From contig OU015664.1 of NCBI GenBank assembly GCA_907165275.2, positions 6,348,001 to 6,412,000 of the forward strand: 64,000 bases of DNA. The letters are read 5' to 3'. This stretch comes from Zygaena filipendulae. Lineage: Eukaryota > Arthropoda > Insecta > Lepidoptera > Zygaenidae. Every line of letters starts with the position of its first letter. Positions within the stretch are counted from its first letter, which is position 1. The position numbers and the translations under genes were made by a program. This document shows, piece after piece, positions 53,931-64,000 of this stretch. The notes below the pieces were generated by a model. The model did no database searches. It worked only from the letters and a program-made list of their open reading frames with translations, and was not told where the DNA came from.

Positions 53931-54255
53931 GGCATATTGAGTAATTTTTATTTTTTAGTCCGTCTTGTAGATTATTAAAAAATATTGGACACGTATTTTT
54001 TCTTTTTTTACGTAATCAAAAAATAACGGCGATATATTGATTTGAAATTTCGCGTGACGTCACTATTCTGACAGTTTGTATGGCGGTTTTAGCGGTTAGT
54101 GACGTCACGACCCCCTCACCCTAAACTTTAATGCGCTTTATCTCTGTATATTTTAATTTATTTGAAAAAGCAAAAAATACGTGTCTATTGTTTTTTTTAT
54201 TTTCTAACTGACGGACTAATTAGAATTTTGATTTTCAAAAGTAGTCCACATCCCC
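53931..54255 (+). mobile_element. CRE-carrying MITE, copy F (full length)
   Basis: 325 bp, inner TTAGTCCGTC (53955) to GACGGACTAA (54219), outer GGCATATTGAG / GTCCACATCCCC, two TGACGTCA sites. Its right end abuts a half-copy of another MITE. Confidence 0.85.
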
Positions 54256-54393
54256 ATTGGCATTTAACTAATTAAGTTACATCTCATTAAATGCCAATTA
54301 ACATTAATTTACTTAACGTGTCTGATTGCGGCAGTTTTGTTTTAAAAATCTATACTTAACTAAGTAATCAATAGTCGACTCTGAGTGCGGCGG
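54256..54393. mobile_element. Palindromic MITE, CTGATTGCGGCAG family, half copy
   Basis: Only the right half and centre remain (ATTGGCATTTAACTAATTAA to CTCTGAGTGCGGCGG). Truncated exactly where MITE copy F ends. Confidence 0.75.
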
Positions 54394-54439
54394 TAACAAT
54401 TTTCCCACGTACCTAGTACCTAGTACTTTACTTAATAGA

Positions 54440-55870
54440 GATATGGGGAACAGCTGCCAAGACTAATCTTCAGAAGATACAAATACTGCAAAATAAATTA
54501 ATTAAAATTCTATATCATTACGACTTTTAAACATCCACTAAAAAAATATACCATGAAACAAAATTTCTAAACATCAAACAATTATACACCTATAACACTT
54601 GTATACTAATATATAAAATCACACATAACATGATCCACACAAATATAAATTTTATCACAAAAGGAAATATACAAAAATACTCATCACGTCGCGCAAACCA
54701 CCTTGTATTACCCAGTGTTCGTACTAATTATGGACGAAATGCCGTTACGTTTGCGGGAGCAAAGTTATATAATGAACTTCCCACAATTATAAAAGATGCA
54801 AGTTCGCTTAATATCTTCAAAAAAAAACTGTTAGACCACATTAAAAAACAAGACCTTTTATAACTTGGACCACCGCCTTATATTGTCAAATGTCAGCACT
54901 TGGAATATTGTCTCCTCGCAGCTAACTTGCAACTTACCTACCCTTTTTTTTTTTTTTTTTTTTTGACCCAGGGAAAATGCTTTATGCATACCACCGCCCT
55001 GGGGCGGGCGGTGGTTATGTGGGACTCCGCCCTGAAAAGGGCGACCTACCCACTAAAAACCCTGGGGTGTTCACCACCTCTGCGCCTGTTGCCGAGGCCG
55101 CGGGATCGCTCGTGCATACTCCGCAGCCCCGACAGCGCCAGCCCGAAGCGGGCTCCGTCTCGGAGGGGCCCACTAGTGCCCCTCGTCGATGACGGTGCGT
55201 CGGAACACGCGACACACCGCCATCGTCTCCTCCTCGGGGGACTGTGTGACTGGACGCCGGACGGCCCCACGTCCGACGCCCGAAGTCCCCAGCGGCGGGT
55301 CAGGATTGTGGCCCCGCCACCCGCCACGACGGCCGCAGGGGGTGAGTAGGGCGGTTTAGAACACCTGCACTACCCCACCCCCGCAGCCCCACCTCGCCGC
55401 CATTCACCGGTGGCGGCCCCGGATCCTCAGCCGCGGTACTCCGAGGAGGACCGCAGCCCGCCTCAGCAGCGCCGCCACCCAGCAGGGCAGCAGCGCCACC
55501 TACATGGGCCGCCTCGACCCCGTGCTTGCCGCCTGCAAGTGGGGGAAGCGGCCCCTCTGGTGCCTCATACCGGGCGCGGCGCCGCGCCTCAGCAGCAGCA
55601 CCGCATGCCCGATATTCCGGCCCGCCTCTGGGTCCCTCTTAGCTTCACCGTGGGTGGCTAGTCCACGGTTACTAGAGCCCCCCCGCCACGACAAGGCGAG
55701 GACCCAATTCGGGGGGGAACTTACCTACCCTACACTATGTTGATTTTTTTTAGCTATCAATTTTGTTCTGTGTGACTGATTTTAAATTTTATTAATGTAC
55801 TCATGTAAGTGGCATGTGTCTTAATGATAAAGATCTTTAAGCCGAATTATTTGCTCAGTGAATTTTCCGT
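54440..55870 (+). pseudogene. LINE C-terminal fragment with 3' UTR interrupted by a retroposon
   Basis: Frame IWGTAAKTNLQKIQILQNKL, IKILYHYDF, stop, then NMIHTNINFITKGNIQKYSS, VLPSVRTNYGRNAVTFAGAK, stopping at 54863. This is the RT C-terminal tail of a CR1/Jockey-type LINE. Its 3' UTR (CAAATGTCAGCACTTGG ... GTAAGTGGCATGTGTCTTAA) is split by the element at 54944-55717. One in-frame stop shows it is dead. Confidence 0.75.
54944..55717 (-). mobile_element. GC-rich poly(A) retroposon with perfect 13-bp target duplications
   Basis: Flanked by AACTTACCTACCC at 54931-54943 and 55718-55730. On the minus strand it ends ...GCATAAAGCATTTTCCCTGG GTC followed by a run of A (the T run at 54944-54964), so it is a retrotransposed, polyadenylated copy, 774 bp. 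GC content is far above its surroundings. A hairpin-rich 3' end (CACCGCCCGCCCCAGGGCGG) and a Pro/Arg-coding bias in all frames suggest no real protein. Best read as a SINE or an internally deleted derivative of a LINE; parent element not identified. Confidence 0.85.
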
Positions 55871-56083
55871 CACGGCATCATTCGGTCATCGCGCTTGTTT
55901 GGGTAGATTAATATTTTATTTGTGGTAATTAATAGGTATTAAAATTTTAAGGTATTAAGATTTAGTAGATAATACTAAAATAAACTACAAATTTTGTGCC
56001 AATAAACTACAAATTTTTAGGATTTAATAAAAATATGGTTTCTGGAACGATATTGTTAAAAAAAAAAAAAGTTGGTTAGTGGG

Positions 56084-56553
56084 TGTGCGTTCCGAGGGTT
56101 TGGGCGCAGTTGTTCGGTTAAAATTTCACTCATTTGAGTTGCAACCAAGCCACAGAACGATCGAGTTGTTTTCATAACCTCAAAATATTTGAAATTTTCT
56201 GGCGCCATTTGTTTTCTTTCAACTCACATTGCAAATAAGACTGTTTTTCATCCAATTATAAACTTTTTGTGACTACGGCACCTCCCCTTGGTTCGTAAGA
56301 ACTCCGATTGATTTCTTTTTTGACGAATCCGGTTTTTGACGCAAACTTTGACACTTCTAAAACAATACATAGCTGTCAGAGTGAAGATTAACCTGCTTCG
56401 GAGATGGTTATTTGGTTGCTGCACTCTGAGCCTCGGAACGGGTGAAACTACGCTCTGACAGCTGTCAGAGTAAAATTTCACCAAGCCACAGATCGGGTAC
56501 AGAGTGCGCTCAAGCGCGTTCAAGTGCACTCGTGCGAATCCAAGGAACGCGCC
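56084..56553. mobile_element. Foldback MITE, GTGCGTTCC family, copy 3 (full length)
   Basis: 470 bp with ends TGTGCGTTCC and GGAACGCGCC. The left half shows GGGTTTGGGCGCAGTTGTTC and the right half CGGAACGGGTGAAACTACGC. It gives the uninterrupted reference for the micro-insertions in the copy at 14617. Confidence 0.85.
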
Positions 56554-56764
56554 TCAAGATACATACCTATTGGTTCACGCTGACTGAACTCAGTGGCGCT
56601 TAGCCATCATAAAAGGAAAATAGATGGTGTTTTAATACAGACTATCGAATAGCTACCAATTTATCGTAACTATAGTCTAATTCATATATTCATTTATTTG
56701 CTCTCAGTCGTCGCAAACACTATTGATTCATTTAATTGTACTTATAGAATAATATAGAAAATAA

Positions 56765-58770
56765 CTTTTCATTACTCATACTCGGAAAGTAGGTCTGAAG
56801 TTGCTTGAAAAGCGGGTTGAAAGTAACCCTTTTCAGCCCTAGGGAGAATCGCTTTCAACTGACAACTGTCAAATTATTAAAAAAAAACTAGGTCTATTTT
56901 CACATTTCTATTGAACCATGTTTCAACTTTCTATACAGCCAGCGCGATGTAAAATTGAAATAACGTAAAGTTTAAGTAGGTATTAATTAAAATAAAATTC
57001 ACTCACTTTTTCTTAAGCTAATTCCTATTTATATTTTTTTATTTTCTTTAATTAATACTTAATAATTAAAGAAAATATTTTTTTTAGGTCTCCACAATGT
57101 AAATAAAAAATACTGGCTGAATAGCTAGCCGGCCAAAGAAATAGGTGGGAAAGTGTCAAGCGACTATCCGATCTTCACTCATTTTTTCTTTAGCTGATTC
57201 CTATTTTTATTTTGACTTTCCTTGCATTCGTAATGAAAAGCACAGTGTTACCCTCGGGAGAAAGACTTATTTAGTCCCGAGACGGGGTTTGGCGCCCGAG
57301 CGTAGCGAGGGTGCCAATAGATCGAGGGACTAAATAAGTCTTTCTCCCGAGTTACTTTCACCCCTAGGATAACAATGTACTATTTCATCCCATCTATTCA
57401 AAAACTGACATTTTATTCGCATATAAGTGCACCTAAAGTAGTATTGAAATCAATTTTAACCCGCTAAACAGCGTGTAATAATGAGTTGTGAATTTGGAAT
57501 ACGAAACTTGTAATGTCTATCGCCAGAGACGACCAAGGAGGTCGAACGTCAAATACTGTACTTTATGAATAAAGTACTGGCCGGTGAGACTCGCGCCTCA
57601 AACAAAAAAAAAAAAGAAAAAGGCGGCATTTGATGTGCAGCTGTGTATGTTTATTAAACTGATATTGCAATTTTAGCATCATTTATAATGTATTCGTCAA
57701 GTAGTGAAGAGAGCACAATATTAACACACTATTAATATAACACAATATTAACACAATATTAATAATATACAATATGAATCTGTGAAAATGGATGCAATAA
57801 ATATTTAGGTTTGTATTATAATTAATAACATATAATAGTACATTGTTATCCTAGGGGTGAAAGTAACTTTCTCCCGAGGATAACACTGTGCTTTTCATTA
57901 CGAATGCAAGGAAAGTCAAAATAAAAATAGAAATTAGCTAAAGAAAATTGTTATTAATTGTTAAATAAATAAATATATAAATAAATGAGTAAATTTTATT
58001 TTACATAAATCAACCATTAGGTGTGCTACTGGCCAGTAAGTATGCCCTCTATGACATAAAAAAAAACTTGAGTTTCTGCAGTATCCAGCTGTCAGTTGCA
58101 AGCGATTCTCCCTAGGGCTGAAAAGTGTTACTTTCAACCCGCTTCTCAGGCAACTTCAGACCTACTTTCCGAGTATGAGTAATGAAATAGTACATTATTA
58201 TCCTAGGGGTGAAAGTAAGTCTTTCTCCCGAGGATAACACTGTGCTTTTCATTACGAATGCAAGGAAAGTCAAAATAAAAATAGGAATTAGCTAAAGAAA
58301 AAATGAGTGAATTTTATTTTAATTAATACCTACTTAAACTTTACGTTATTTCAATTTTACATCGCGCTGGCTGTATAGAAAGTTGGAACATGGTTCAATA
58401 GAAATGTGAAAATAGACTAACCGCCGCACTCAGAGTCGACTTTAATGATTACTTAGTTAAGTATAGATTTTTAAAACAAAACTGCCGCAATCAGACAAGT
58501 TTAATAAATTAATGTCAATTGGCATTTAACTAATTAAGTTACATCTCATTAAATGCCAACTAACATTAATTTACTGAACGTCTCTGATTGCGGCAGTTTT
58601 GTTTTAAAAATCTATACTTAACTAAGTAATCATTAAAGTCGACTCTGAGTGCGGCCGCTAGTTTTTTTTAAATAATTTGACAGTTGTCAGTTGAAAGCGA
58701 TTCTCCCTAGGGCTGAAAAGGGTTACTTTCAACCCGCTTCTCAGACAACTTCAGACCTACTTTCCGAGTA
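56765..58770. repeat. Nest of interlocking inverted repeats
   Basis: The outer left arm (56765-57130: CTCGGAAAGTAGGTCTGAAG, TTCAGCCCTAGGGAGAATCG, CAGCGCGATGTAAAATTGAA) pairs with 58270-58419 plus 58661-58770. A third partial copy lies at 58085-58200. A central palindrome at 57200-57390 (AGTTACTTTCACCCCTAGG type ends) repeats at 57845-57960 and 58195-58300. No coding sequence. Probably several generations of one foldback element inserted into each other. Confidence 0.7.
58420..58657. mobile_element. Palindromic MITE, CTGATTGCGGCAG family, complete copy with CTA duplication
   Basis: 238 bp, ends CCGCCGCACTCAGAGTCGAC and the complement ending GAGTGCGGCCG. CTA flanks both sides (58417-58419, 58658-58660). 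It is inserted into the outer right arm of the inverted-repeat nest: the left arm at about 56880-56900 is continuous at the same place. Confidence 0.85.
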
Positions 58771-59250
58771 TGAGTAATGAAAAATATGTTACAGCGATTT
58801 CTTGTTTCATTTTCTCGTAGAGGGGGGTGAAAAGTAGAGTGTACCACTCGGCATTAAAATTATTTTTTCCTCTGGCGATTTCCTTTGTTGAATCCCTCTC
58901 TCCGTTCAGGATTCTATATAAGAATCCTTCACTCCGGTCTGGATTCAAAATAACGCCCTCGCCCTAAAAATACAATTTTAATACCTTGTGATACAATAAA
59001 ATCAATAAGTTATAATTTGTTTATAAGTTATAAATTGTAGAGGCGGTAGGGGCGGCAAAATTTGAATGGCCCACTGGCGGCAAAATGAGTAAATCTGCTA
59101 CTGGCCGTTCCAGTTTCCGACCGTTTACTTTTCCTGTAACTTATATTGTGGTAAAAAAGTTGCTTAAATTAGGTAGGACCAAATTATTATTTACCTAGCC
59201 ATGAAATGAAAAAAAAAATCTCAAGGTAGGTAGGTATAGATAATATAATC
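58771..59250. other. Spacer downstream of the serine protease, no gene seen
   Basis: Contains TATAAG-rich AT sequence and a short GC-rich GGCGGTAGGGGCGGCAAAAT segment. No coding frame recognised. Confidence 0.45.
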
Positions 59251-59254
59251 AAAT

Positions 59255-61920
59255 TTACAAAATATTGTTGTTGATGAAATCCACGTACGACGTGACTCTG
59301 GAATATACACCCGGCATGCCAACCTCACAGCCTATTAGTGAACGGAAGGTAGTCACGCCGATCTGTTCAACAAAAAAAAAATTACATAAGGTGCAGTTCG
59401 CAAAATTTTGGCTGCTTTTGTTATAAACATGGACGTATCTAACCTCACGCCCCTAAATTAGAGACAGAAGCAGCAAAATTATGTTTTGAATTTATAACGC
59501 TGCGAACTTAGCTCAGACGAAATAAAAACTTATTTCGTCTGAGGCTGCGAATTGGTGCAATTGCTTTTATTATCTTATGATGAAATGCACATAGGTAGTG
59601 ATTTATACCTACTAATATTATAAAGAGCAAAAGCAAAGAGTATATAACCACTAAAAGATTGTGAGTTTATGACGTTGTGGGGGGTAATCTCTGGATCTAC
59701 TTGTAATGAGGCGGCTATATGCCACTCGTTATGATATCCTGCCTCATTTCTAAGAATTTTTATTTTTTTTTGTAATCTGTTCTTTTTGTATTTAAAATAC
59801 TTTTTGATAGAACTGGGACAATTTTACCAATACAACAACACAAAATACAAAAATTATCTTTGATTTATTATTGGGCTAGCCGAAGCCTTAGACCTACCAC
59901 GAACCTCACATACTGAACCGATTTTAAAAATTCTTTCACTTATAGGAAGCTGCAGTGATCCTGAGTGTCATAGGGTACTTTTTATTCCGGAATTCTCGAG
60001 GGAACTCCAAATTTTCCGCGGGTAAAACCACAGGGGAACAACTATCTCTAGATCTACTGAACCGATTTTGAAAATTCTTTCACTTATACGGAGCTACAGT
60101 GATTCAGAGTGATAAAAGGTATTTTTCATCCCGGAATTCCCTCGGGAACTCCAGAGTTTGTGAGTTCAGGAGTTTGGGAAATTGTAGTGGGTAATCTCTA
60201 GATCAACTGAACCGATTTTAATAATTCTTTCTTATCCCGGAATTCCCGCGGCAACTTCAGAGGGTACTTTTTACTCCGGAATTCCCGCGAGAACTCCGGA
60301 GTTAGTGAGGTTATAATCTCTGGATTTACTGAACCGATTTGAAAAATTCTTTCACTTATAGGAAGCTAAAGTAATCCTGAGTGACATAGGATACTTTTTA
60401 TTCCAGAATTCCCGCGAGTACTCTGAAATTATTGCGGGGGTCAGCTAGTTATAAATATAAATTGTCCTTGATGAATGCCTGGGTGTGTATCATACGAAAG
60501 AAAAGTGTTTCTTGTGTGAGGGTTGTTGAGGGAATATTTTTTTCGCATTCCTATATAGGAAGTCTAAAATAGAGACTATAGGAGTCCTAAATATTGTCAA
60601 CCGATATTATCTTTTAAGTTTGCTAACGTTTCAAAATCCTCATATTATGCGGTGAACAAAGATAACCCTCTTATTACTATAAGGTACGCTATTATTGATG
60701 AAACAATAATAAATAAAATACATCAAAATAATACAAAAAAATTACCAAGATATATCTGTCGTTGCTTTGAATGACGAGGGGTCCACCAGAGTCTCCAGCG
60801 CAAGGACCAACGGCTCCCGTGCCTCTAGTACAGATGTTGGTTGCCCTGACGCTCATTGGATAGGCCAGCGTACAAAGAGTATTTGACATCACGGGCACAT
60901 CCAGTTGAATCAGGCCCTGAGTAATACTGATAGCTTCGCCTAAGGATCAATTTATAATAATTTCATGAAGTAAAATATAACCAGTCATAGTTAGTTATAA
61001 CACAAATAATTCACTTACTGTCACTTGTCATGCCAAAGCCGGATACTCTTGCTATTTCATCATTGAATGTATCAGACAGCTCAGATCCGGATGGTAATGC
61101 AATTGGAGCGATGCTTTCTGGAGAAAAATAACATTTAGGTACACAATGTCGACAATTAGCGATTTTAAATACACTCTTTGAATCGTTATTCTAGAAAACT
61201 GGTTGAGAAAAAAAATAAGTAAAACTTTTATTATGATCACTTCTGTAGCAACTGTATGCAACCTTATAACGTATGTACTCACGGATATCTACTCTAATGT
61301 ACTACTCACTGGATGTGGCTACTGCTTCTTGGAGGTATATCATGGCGATATCGTTGCGCAACAATGAAGGATTCCATTCTGGGTGCAAGACCACAATGCT
61401 CGTCCCTAAACGTTCGCCTCCGTAGAAAAGGGTTGTAGATCCGAGAACAACAGTCATGTGGTAACCCTGGTACAAACCGTCGGACCAACAGTGAGCAGCG
61501 GTTACTAGCCTTTGGTTACTGACCAGAGAGGCGCCGCATACAGCTTGTCCATTCACGCCGATTATACTTATAAGAAGTCCAGCCTACAGAAAATAGATAT
61601 CTATTATACATACAATATGAATTAGTATAAAAATATTTTTCTATTGATAAAAATGTGAATATTCCAACGCCATGGTAGAGTACAGCAAAAATATTTCAAT
61701 AAATGAATACCTGCCACGGATTATCCTCAATCGCAGCCGCCTCACCGCCCACTATTCTTAAACCGTTTCGTAGGCTTTCTTCTTCTGCATTGTGAATTCT
61801 TTTCGCTTCAGGTATGCCAACATTCTTCAAGTAACCGAATACAGGATTTGCGGATGGATATTCAATGTCCAATCCTGAAGACACTGTTACTAATGTTATT
61901 AATGTGACTAGAACCTTCAT
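59255..61920 (-). CDS. Secreted chymotrypsin-like serine protease (S1 family)
   Basis: Five exons: 61920-61711, 61583-61310, 61117-61019, 60939-60746, 59362-59255; 294 residues, phases consistent. Signal peptide [16 protein letters not shown], then a propeptide to [11 protein letters not shown] (activation cleavage after R55). Catalytic His101 (TAAHC), Asp148 (RNDIAMI) and Ser245 (CAGDSGGP) are all present. The residue six before the serine is Gly, and the last exon has [20 protein letters not shown] with Gly at the 226 position, so the S1 pocket is chymotrypsin-like rather than trypsin-like; the segment resembles lepidopteran chymotrypsin/brachyurin midgut enzymes. Digestive secretion is the likely role (inference). 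The last exon was found 1.4 kb away, beyond a repeat array filling intron 4. Confidence 0.93.
59920..60445 (+). repeat. Four-unit tandem array of a SINE-like repeat
   Basis: Units start CTGAACCGATTTT.AAAATTC at about 59920, 60058, 60208 and 60329. Each holds CACTTATA.GGAGCT..AGTGAT and an EcoRI-like GGAATTCCCGCG segment, and ends near TCTCTAGATCTA. Unit length is 120-150 bp. It lies within intron 4 of the protease gene. Confidence 0.8.
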
Positions 61921-62156
61921 TGCTAATGGCCGAGACCGCGAGTAAAATGAGTTAAAACAACATACCTACTCGCATCTACGTAAGTACCTATGTAGCTACC
62001 TACAGTTTTCATGATGGATCGTTTAGTGGGATTATGACGATATTGACGATAAATTTCCAAGATCGATCGTCATTATAAGTATTTTATCAGTTGTATGGTG
62101 CCCAAAGTACAAGCCATGCTTAGTTTGAGACCAGACGACGCTGTGTGATAATTTTT

Positions 62157-62820
62157 TAACCGACTTCCAAAAAGGAGGAGGTTCTATGTTCGATTGTATG
62201 TATGTTTTTTTTTTTTTTTCTTTTTTTTTTATGTATGTTCACAGATTACTCGAAAACGGTTGGACCTATTTGGAAAATTCTTTTTTTGTTTGAAAGGGTA
62301 TACTCCCAAGTAGGTCCCATTACCACCAAGTCGGGATCTGATGATGGGATCTTGGAGAAATTGAGGGAACTCTTCAAAAATTATAGGCACACCTAAAGCG
62401 ATTTCATTATTTTTTAAAGTAAATCGTTCATTTGCTCCCGGAAAGCAAAATTTTAAGAAGTTGAACTGATGATGAAGATCACAGATGCTCATCGCAACTA
62501 CTCAACAATAATACGTATTTCACGGTTTCCGATGGGAACGATTTCAAAAATTGTTTTTTTGTTTGAAAGGAGATACTCCAAAAATTGATTCCATTGTCAC
62601 TAAGTCGAGATCTGATGATGGGATCTTGGAGTAATCGAGGGAACTCTTCAAAAATTTATAGGTACACCTATAGCGATTTTTGTTTTTTTTTTTGTAAATC
62701 GTTTATTTGATTTCGGAAAGCAAAATTTGAAGAAGTGGAACTGATGATAAAGACCACAGATGGTCATAGGAACTACTCAATAATAAGTATTTCACGGGTT
62801 CCGAATCGTTAAGTTTAATA
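62157..62820 (+). repeat. Tandem pair of the TTAACCGACTTCCAAAAAGG repeat
   Basis: Unit 1 about 62157-62530 and unit 2 about 62531-62820 share TCTGATGATGGGATCTTGGA, GGGAACTCTTCAAAAAT and AAGCAAAATTT.AAGAAGT. T-rich microsatellite at 62203-62230. Non-coding. Confidence 0.75.
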
Positions 62821-62898
62821 TGGTTTCTAAACAATTTATGCTTGTCACAATGTATATGGTGAAGTGGAACTGATGGTGATAGATAGATAGATAGATAA
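62775..62898 (+). repeat. LINE 3' end fragment with (GATA)n tail
   Basis: GGTTTCTAAACAATTTATGC ... ATATGGTGAAGTGGAACTGA is the complement of 63615-63725, and ends in a GATA run (62878-62898) followed by AACACTTTATTGCACACC. It is thus the same LINE as the minus-strand fragment at 63605. Confidence 0.7.
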
Positions 62899-63074
62899 CA
62901 CTTTATTGCACACCAAACTAAAAGAAAAATGTTTACAAATTTTCCTACATTCAACTTAAAGGTATACAAAAGGCGGCCTTATCGCTTAAAGCGATCTCTC
63001 CCAGGCGACTTTGAGTGGACAGATTCATAAGAGAGAGGAAATCAGATAAGTGTTTACATAATATATTAGATAGG

Positions 63075-63459
63075 AAAACCGACTTCCAAAAACACAAAAC
63101 TAAAAATCTTAAAAATAAAACGCTAAAAATAACAACATACCGATTTAATCCAAAAGACAAAAACACACGTAATATTATTAATGGTTTGTGCTACCACTAA
63201 TCGGTTTGAATTCGGTGACAAGCCCGCTGGTGTCTGCCCACTTGGGTTGTCCTGCTCACGAAGAGCTGGTGGCGGGAGTCGACTTAGCCCATCTACCTCC
63301 TCCATATTTGGTTTGTCACCGACTTCATACCGATTAGTGGTAGCACAAACCAATAATAATATTACGTGTGATTTGTCTTTTGGATTAAATCGGTATGTTG
63401 TTATTTTTAGCGTTTTATTTTTAAGATTTTTAGTTTTGTGTTTTTGGAAGTCGGTTTTA
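63075..63459. mobile_element. Foldback MITE, CCGATTTAATCC family, complete copy 3
   Basis: 385 bp. Left arm AACCGACTTCCAAAAACACA to ACTAATCGGTTTGAATTCGG; right arm is its near-perfect complement; the central spacer includes CTCACGAAGAGCTGGTGGCG. Provides the uninvaded reference for copy 1 at 22130. Confidence 0.85.
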
Positions 63460-63604
63460 ATTTTTTTGTTAAAATTTTGTTTATTTCTCGCTTTTAAGTG
63501 ACTTAGTTTGTAATTTCTCTAAGTTGCAATAGCCTTATGTCAACTGCTCATCACCTTTTACAAAATATTGCTTTTCCCGACGCAGGGACGTTAATTATTG
63601 AGGA

Positions 63605-64000
63605 GTTCTCCTGGTACATCATCATCAGTTCCACTTCACCATATACATTGTGACGAGCATAAATTGTTTAGAAACCATATTAAAGTTAACGAATCGGAAT
63701 CTGTGAAATACCTATTATTTAGTAGTTCCTTAAAAATAGATAAGGATCTAGCCGTGCGAACCTCCACAGGCAGTGCATTCCACAGTCGGGCTGCCTGTAC
63801 AGAAAATGACGAGCCATAGAAATTGGTACTGTGAGCTGGGATCTTAAGTAGTAAGGTCTGAGATGAGCGAAGAGCCAGGCTATGAGAAGAACCGAGAAAT
63901 TCAAAGCTCTTTTTCAGGTAGGATGGAGCAGATGGATTGAACATTATGTTGTAGAGAAGATGCAGAACATGTGCGTTCCGGCGGAAGCGGATGGGCAGCC
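63605..64000 (-). pseudogene. LINE reverse-transcriptase C-terminal fragment, runs off the window
   Basis: Minus-strand frame MFNPSAPSYLKKSFEFLGSS, LLLKIPAHSTNFYGSSFSVQ, ARLWNALPVEVRTARSLSIF, KELLNNRYF, then the 3' UTR shared with 62775-62898. RT-tail signature (ARLWNALPVEVR) of a CR1/Jockey-type LINE. The 5' part continues beyond the window end. Confidence 0.8.

Noticed and set aside
54900..55743. Overlapping Pro/Arg/Ala-rich frames on both strands
   Set aside because: All lie inside the GC-rich retroposon bounded by 13-bp duplications; no conserved domain and composition alone explains the openness.
59920..60445. CRISPR-like array because of regularly spaced repeats
   Set aside because: Units of 120-150 bp without unique spacers, of dispersed SINE type, in a eukaryotic intron.
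62951..63501. Frames on both strands sharing GLNRYVVIFSVLFLRFLVLC
   Set aside because: Same peptide read from both arms of a foldback MITE, not a gene.

Overview
This is an AT-rich, intron-rich, repeat-dense animal window. I read it as an insect, most likely a moth or butterfly (Lepidoptera). The inserts carry the 'GCGGGTGAAACCGC ... GGAATTCCGGGATAAAAAGTACC' type of repeat common in lepidopteran genomes, and the genes have small phase-consistent exons separated by short introns loaded with transposons. No prokaryotic features, tRNA or rRNA genes, or CRISPR arrays are visible.

Seven host genes can be assembled exon by exon with matching phases. (1) The 3' part of an LRRC58-type leucine-rich repeat protein (+, 1401-3387). 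(2) Mitochondrial ribosomal protein uS2m/mRpS2 (-, 7743-8717). (3) A DNAJC17-like J-domain/RRM protein (-, 10250-11751). (4) The spliceosomal CWF19L2 homologue (-, 23353-26240). (5) The group II p21-activated kinase mbt/PAK4 (+, 29362-38996). (6) The 26S proteasome ATPase Rpt3/PSMC4 (-, 43174-53101). (7) A secreted chymotrypsin-like serine protease (-, 59255-61920). Genes 2-6 are single-copy housekeeping or signalling genes. They share no operon-like logic; they are separated, and their introns invaded, by mobile DNA.

Mobile DNA makes up most of the rest. There is an intact 951-codon single-ORF LINE with a restriction-like endonuclease (15463-18318). Several 5'-truncated LINE fragments lie at 21.4, 22.9, 31, 36, 38, 54.6 and 63.8 kb. 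One GC-rich poly(A) retroposon has perfect 13-bp target duplications (54944-55717). Four families of palindromic or inverted-repeat MITEs have 3-6 copies each; one of them carries two TGACGTCA (CRE) sites per full copy. Two large foldback elements carry decayed genes: a THAP-domain element (11937-14576, with a third copy at about 19.8-21.1 kb) and a 2.4-kb element with 1-kb inverted arms and a DDE-like protein inside a PSMC4 intron (43894-46303, 4-bp ATAC duplications).

The most unusual signal is a set of ten ultra-short insertions (12-28 bp). They carry one of three recurring words and lie between direct repeats of 6-11 bp, one of them imperfect. At several of them a sister repeat copy in this same window shows the uninterrupted site. 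One word is the terminal sequence of the THAP element. The sizes of the insert and of the duplication suggest excision scars or extreme deletion derivatives of P-like (THAP) transposons. That is my inference and needs genome-wide checking.
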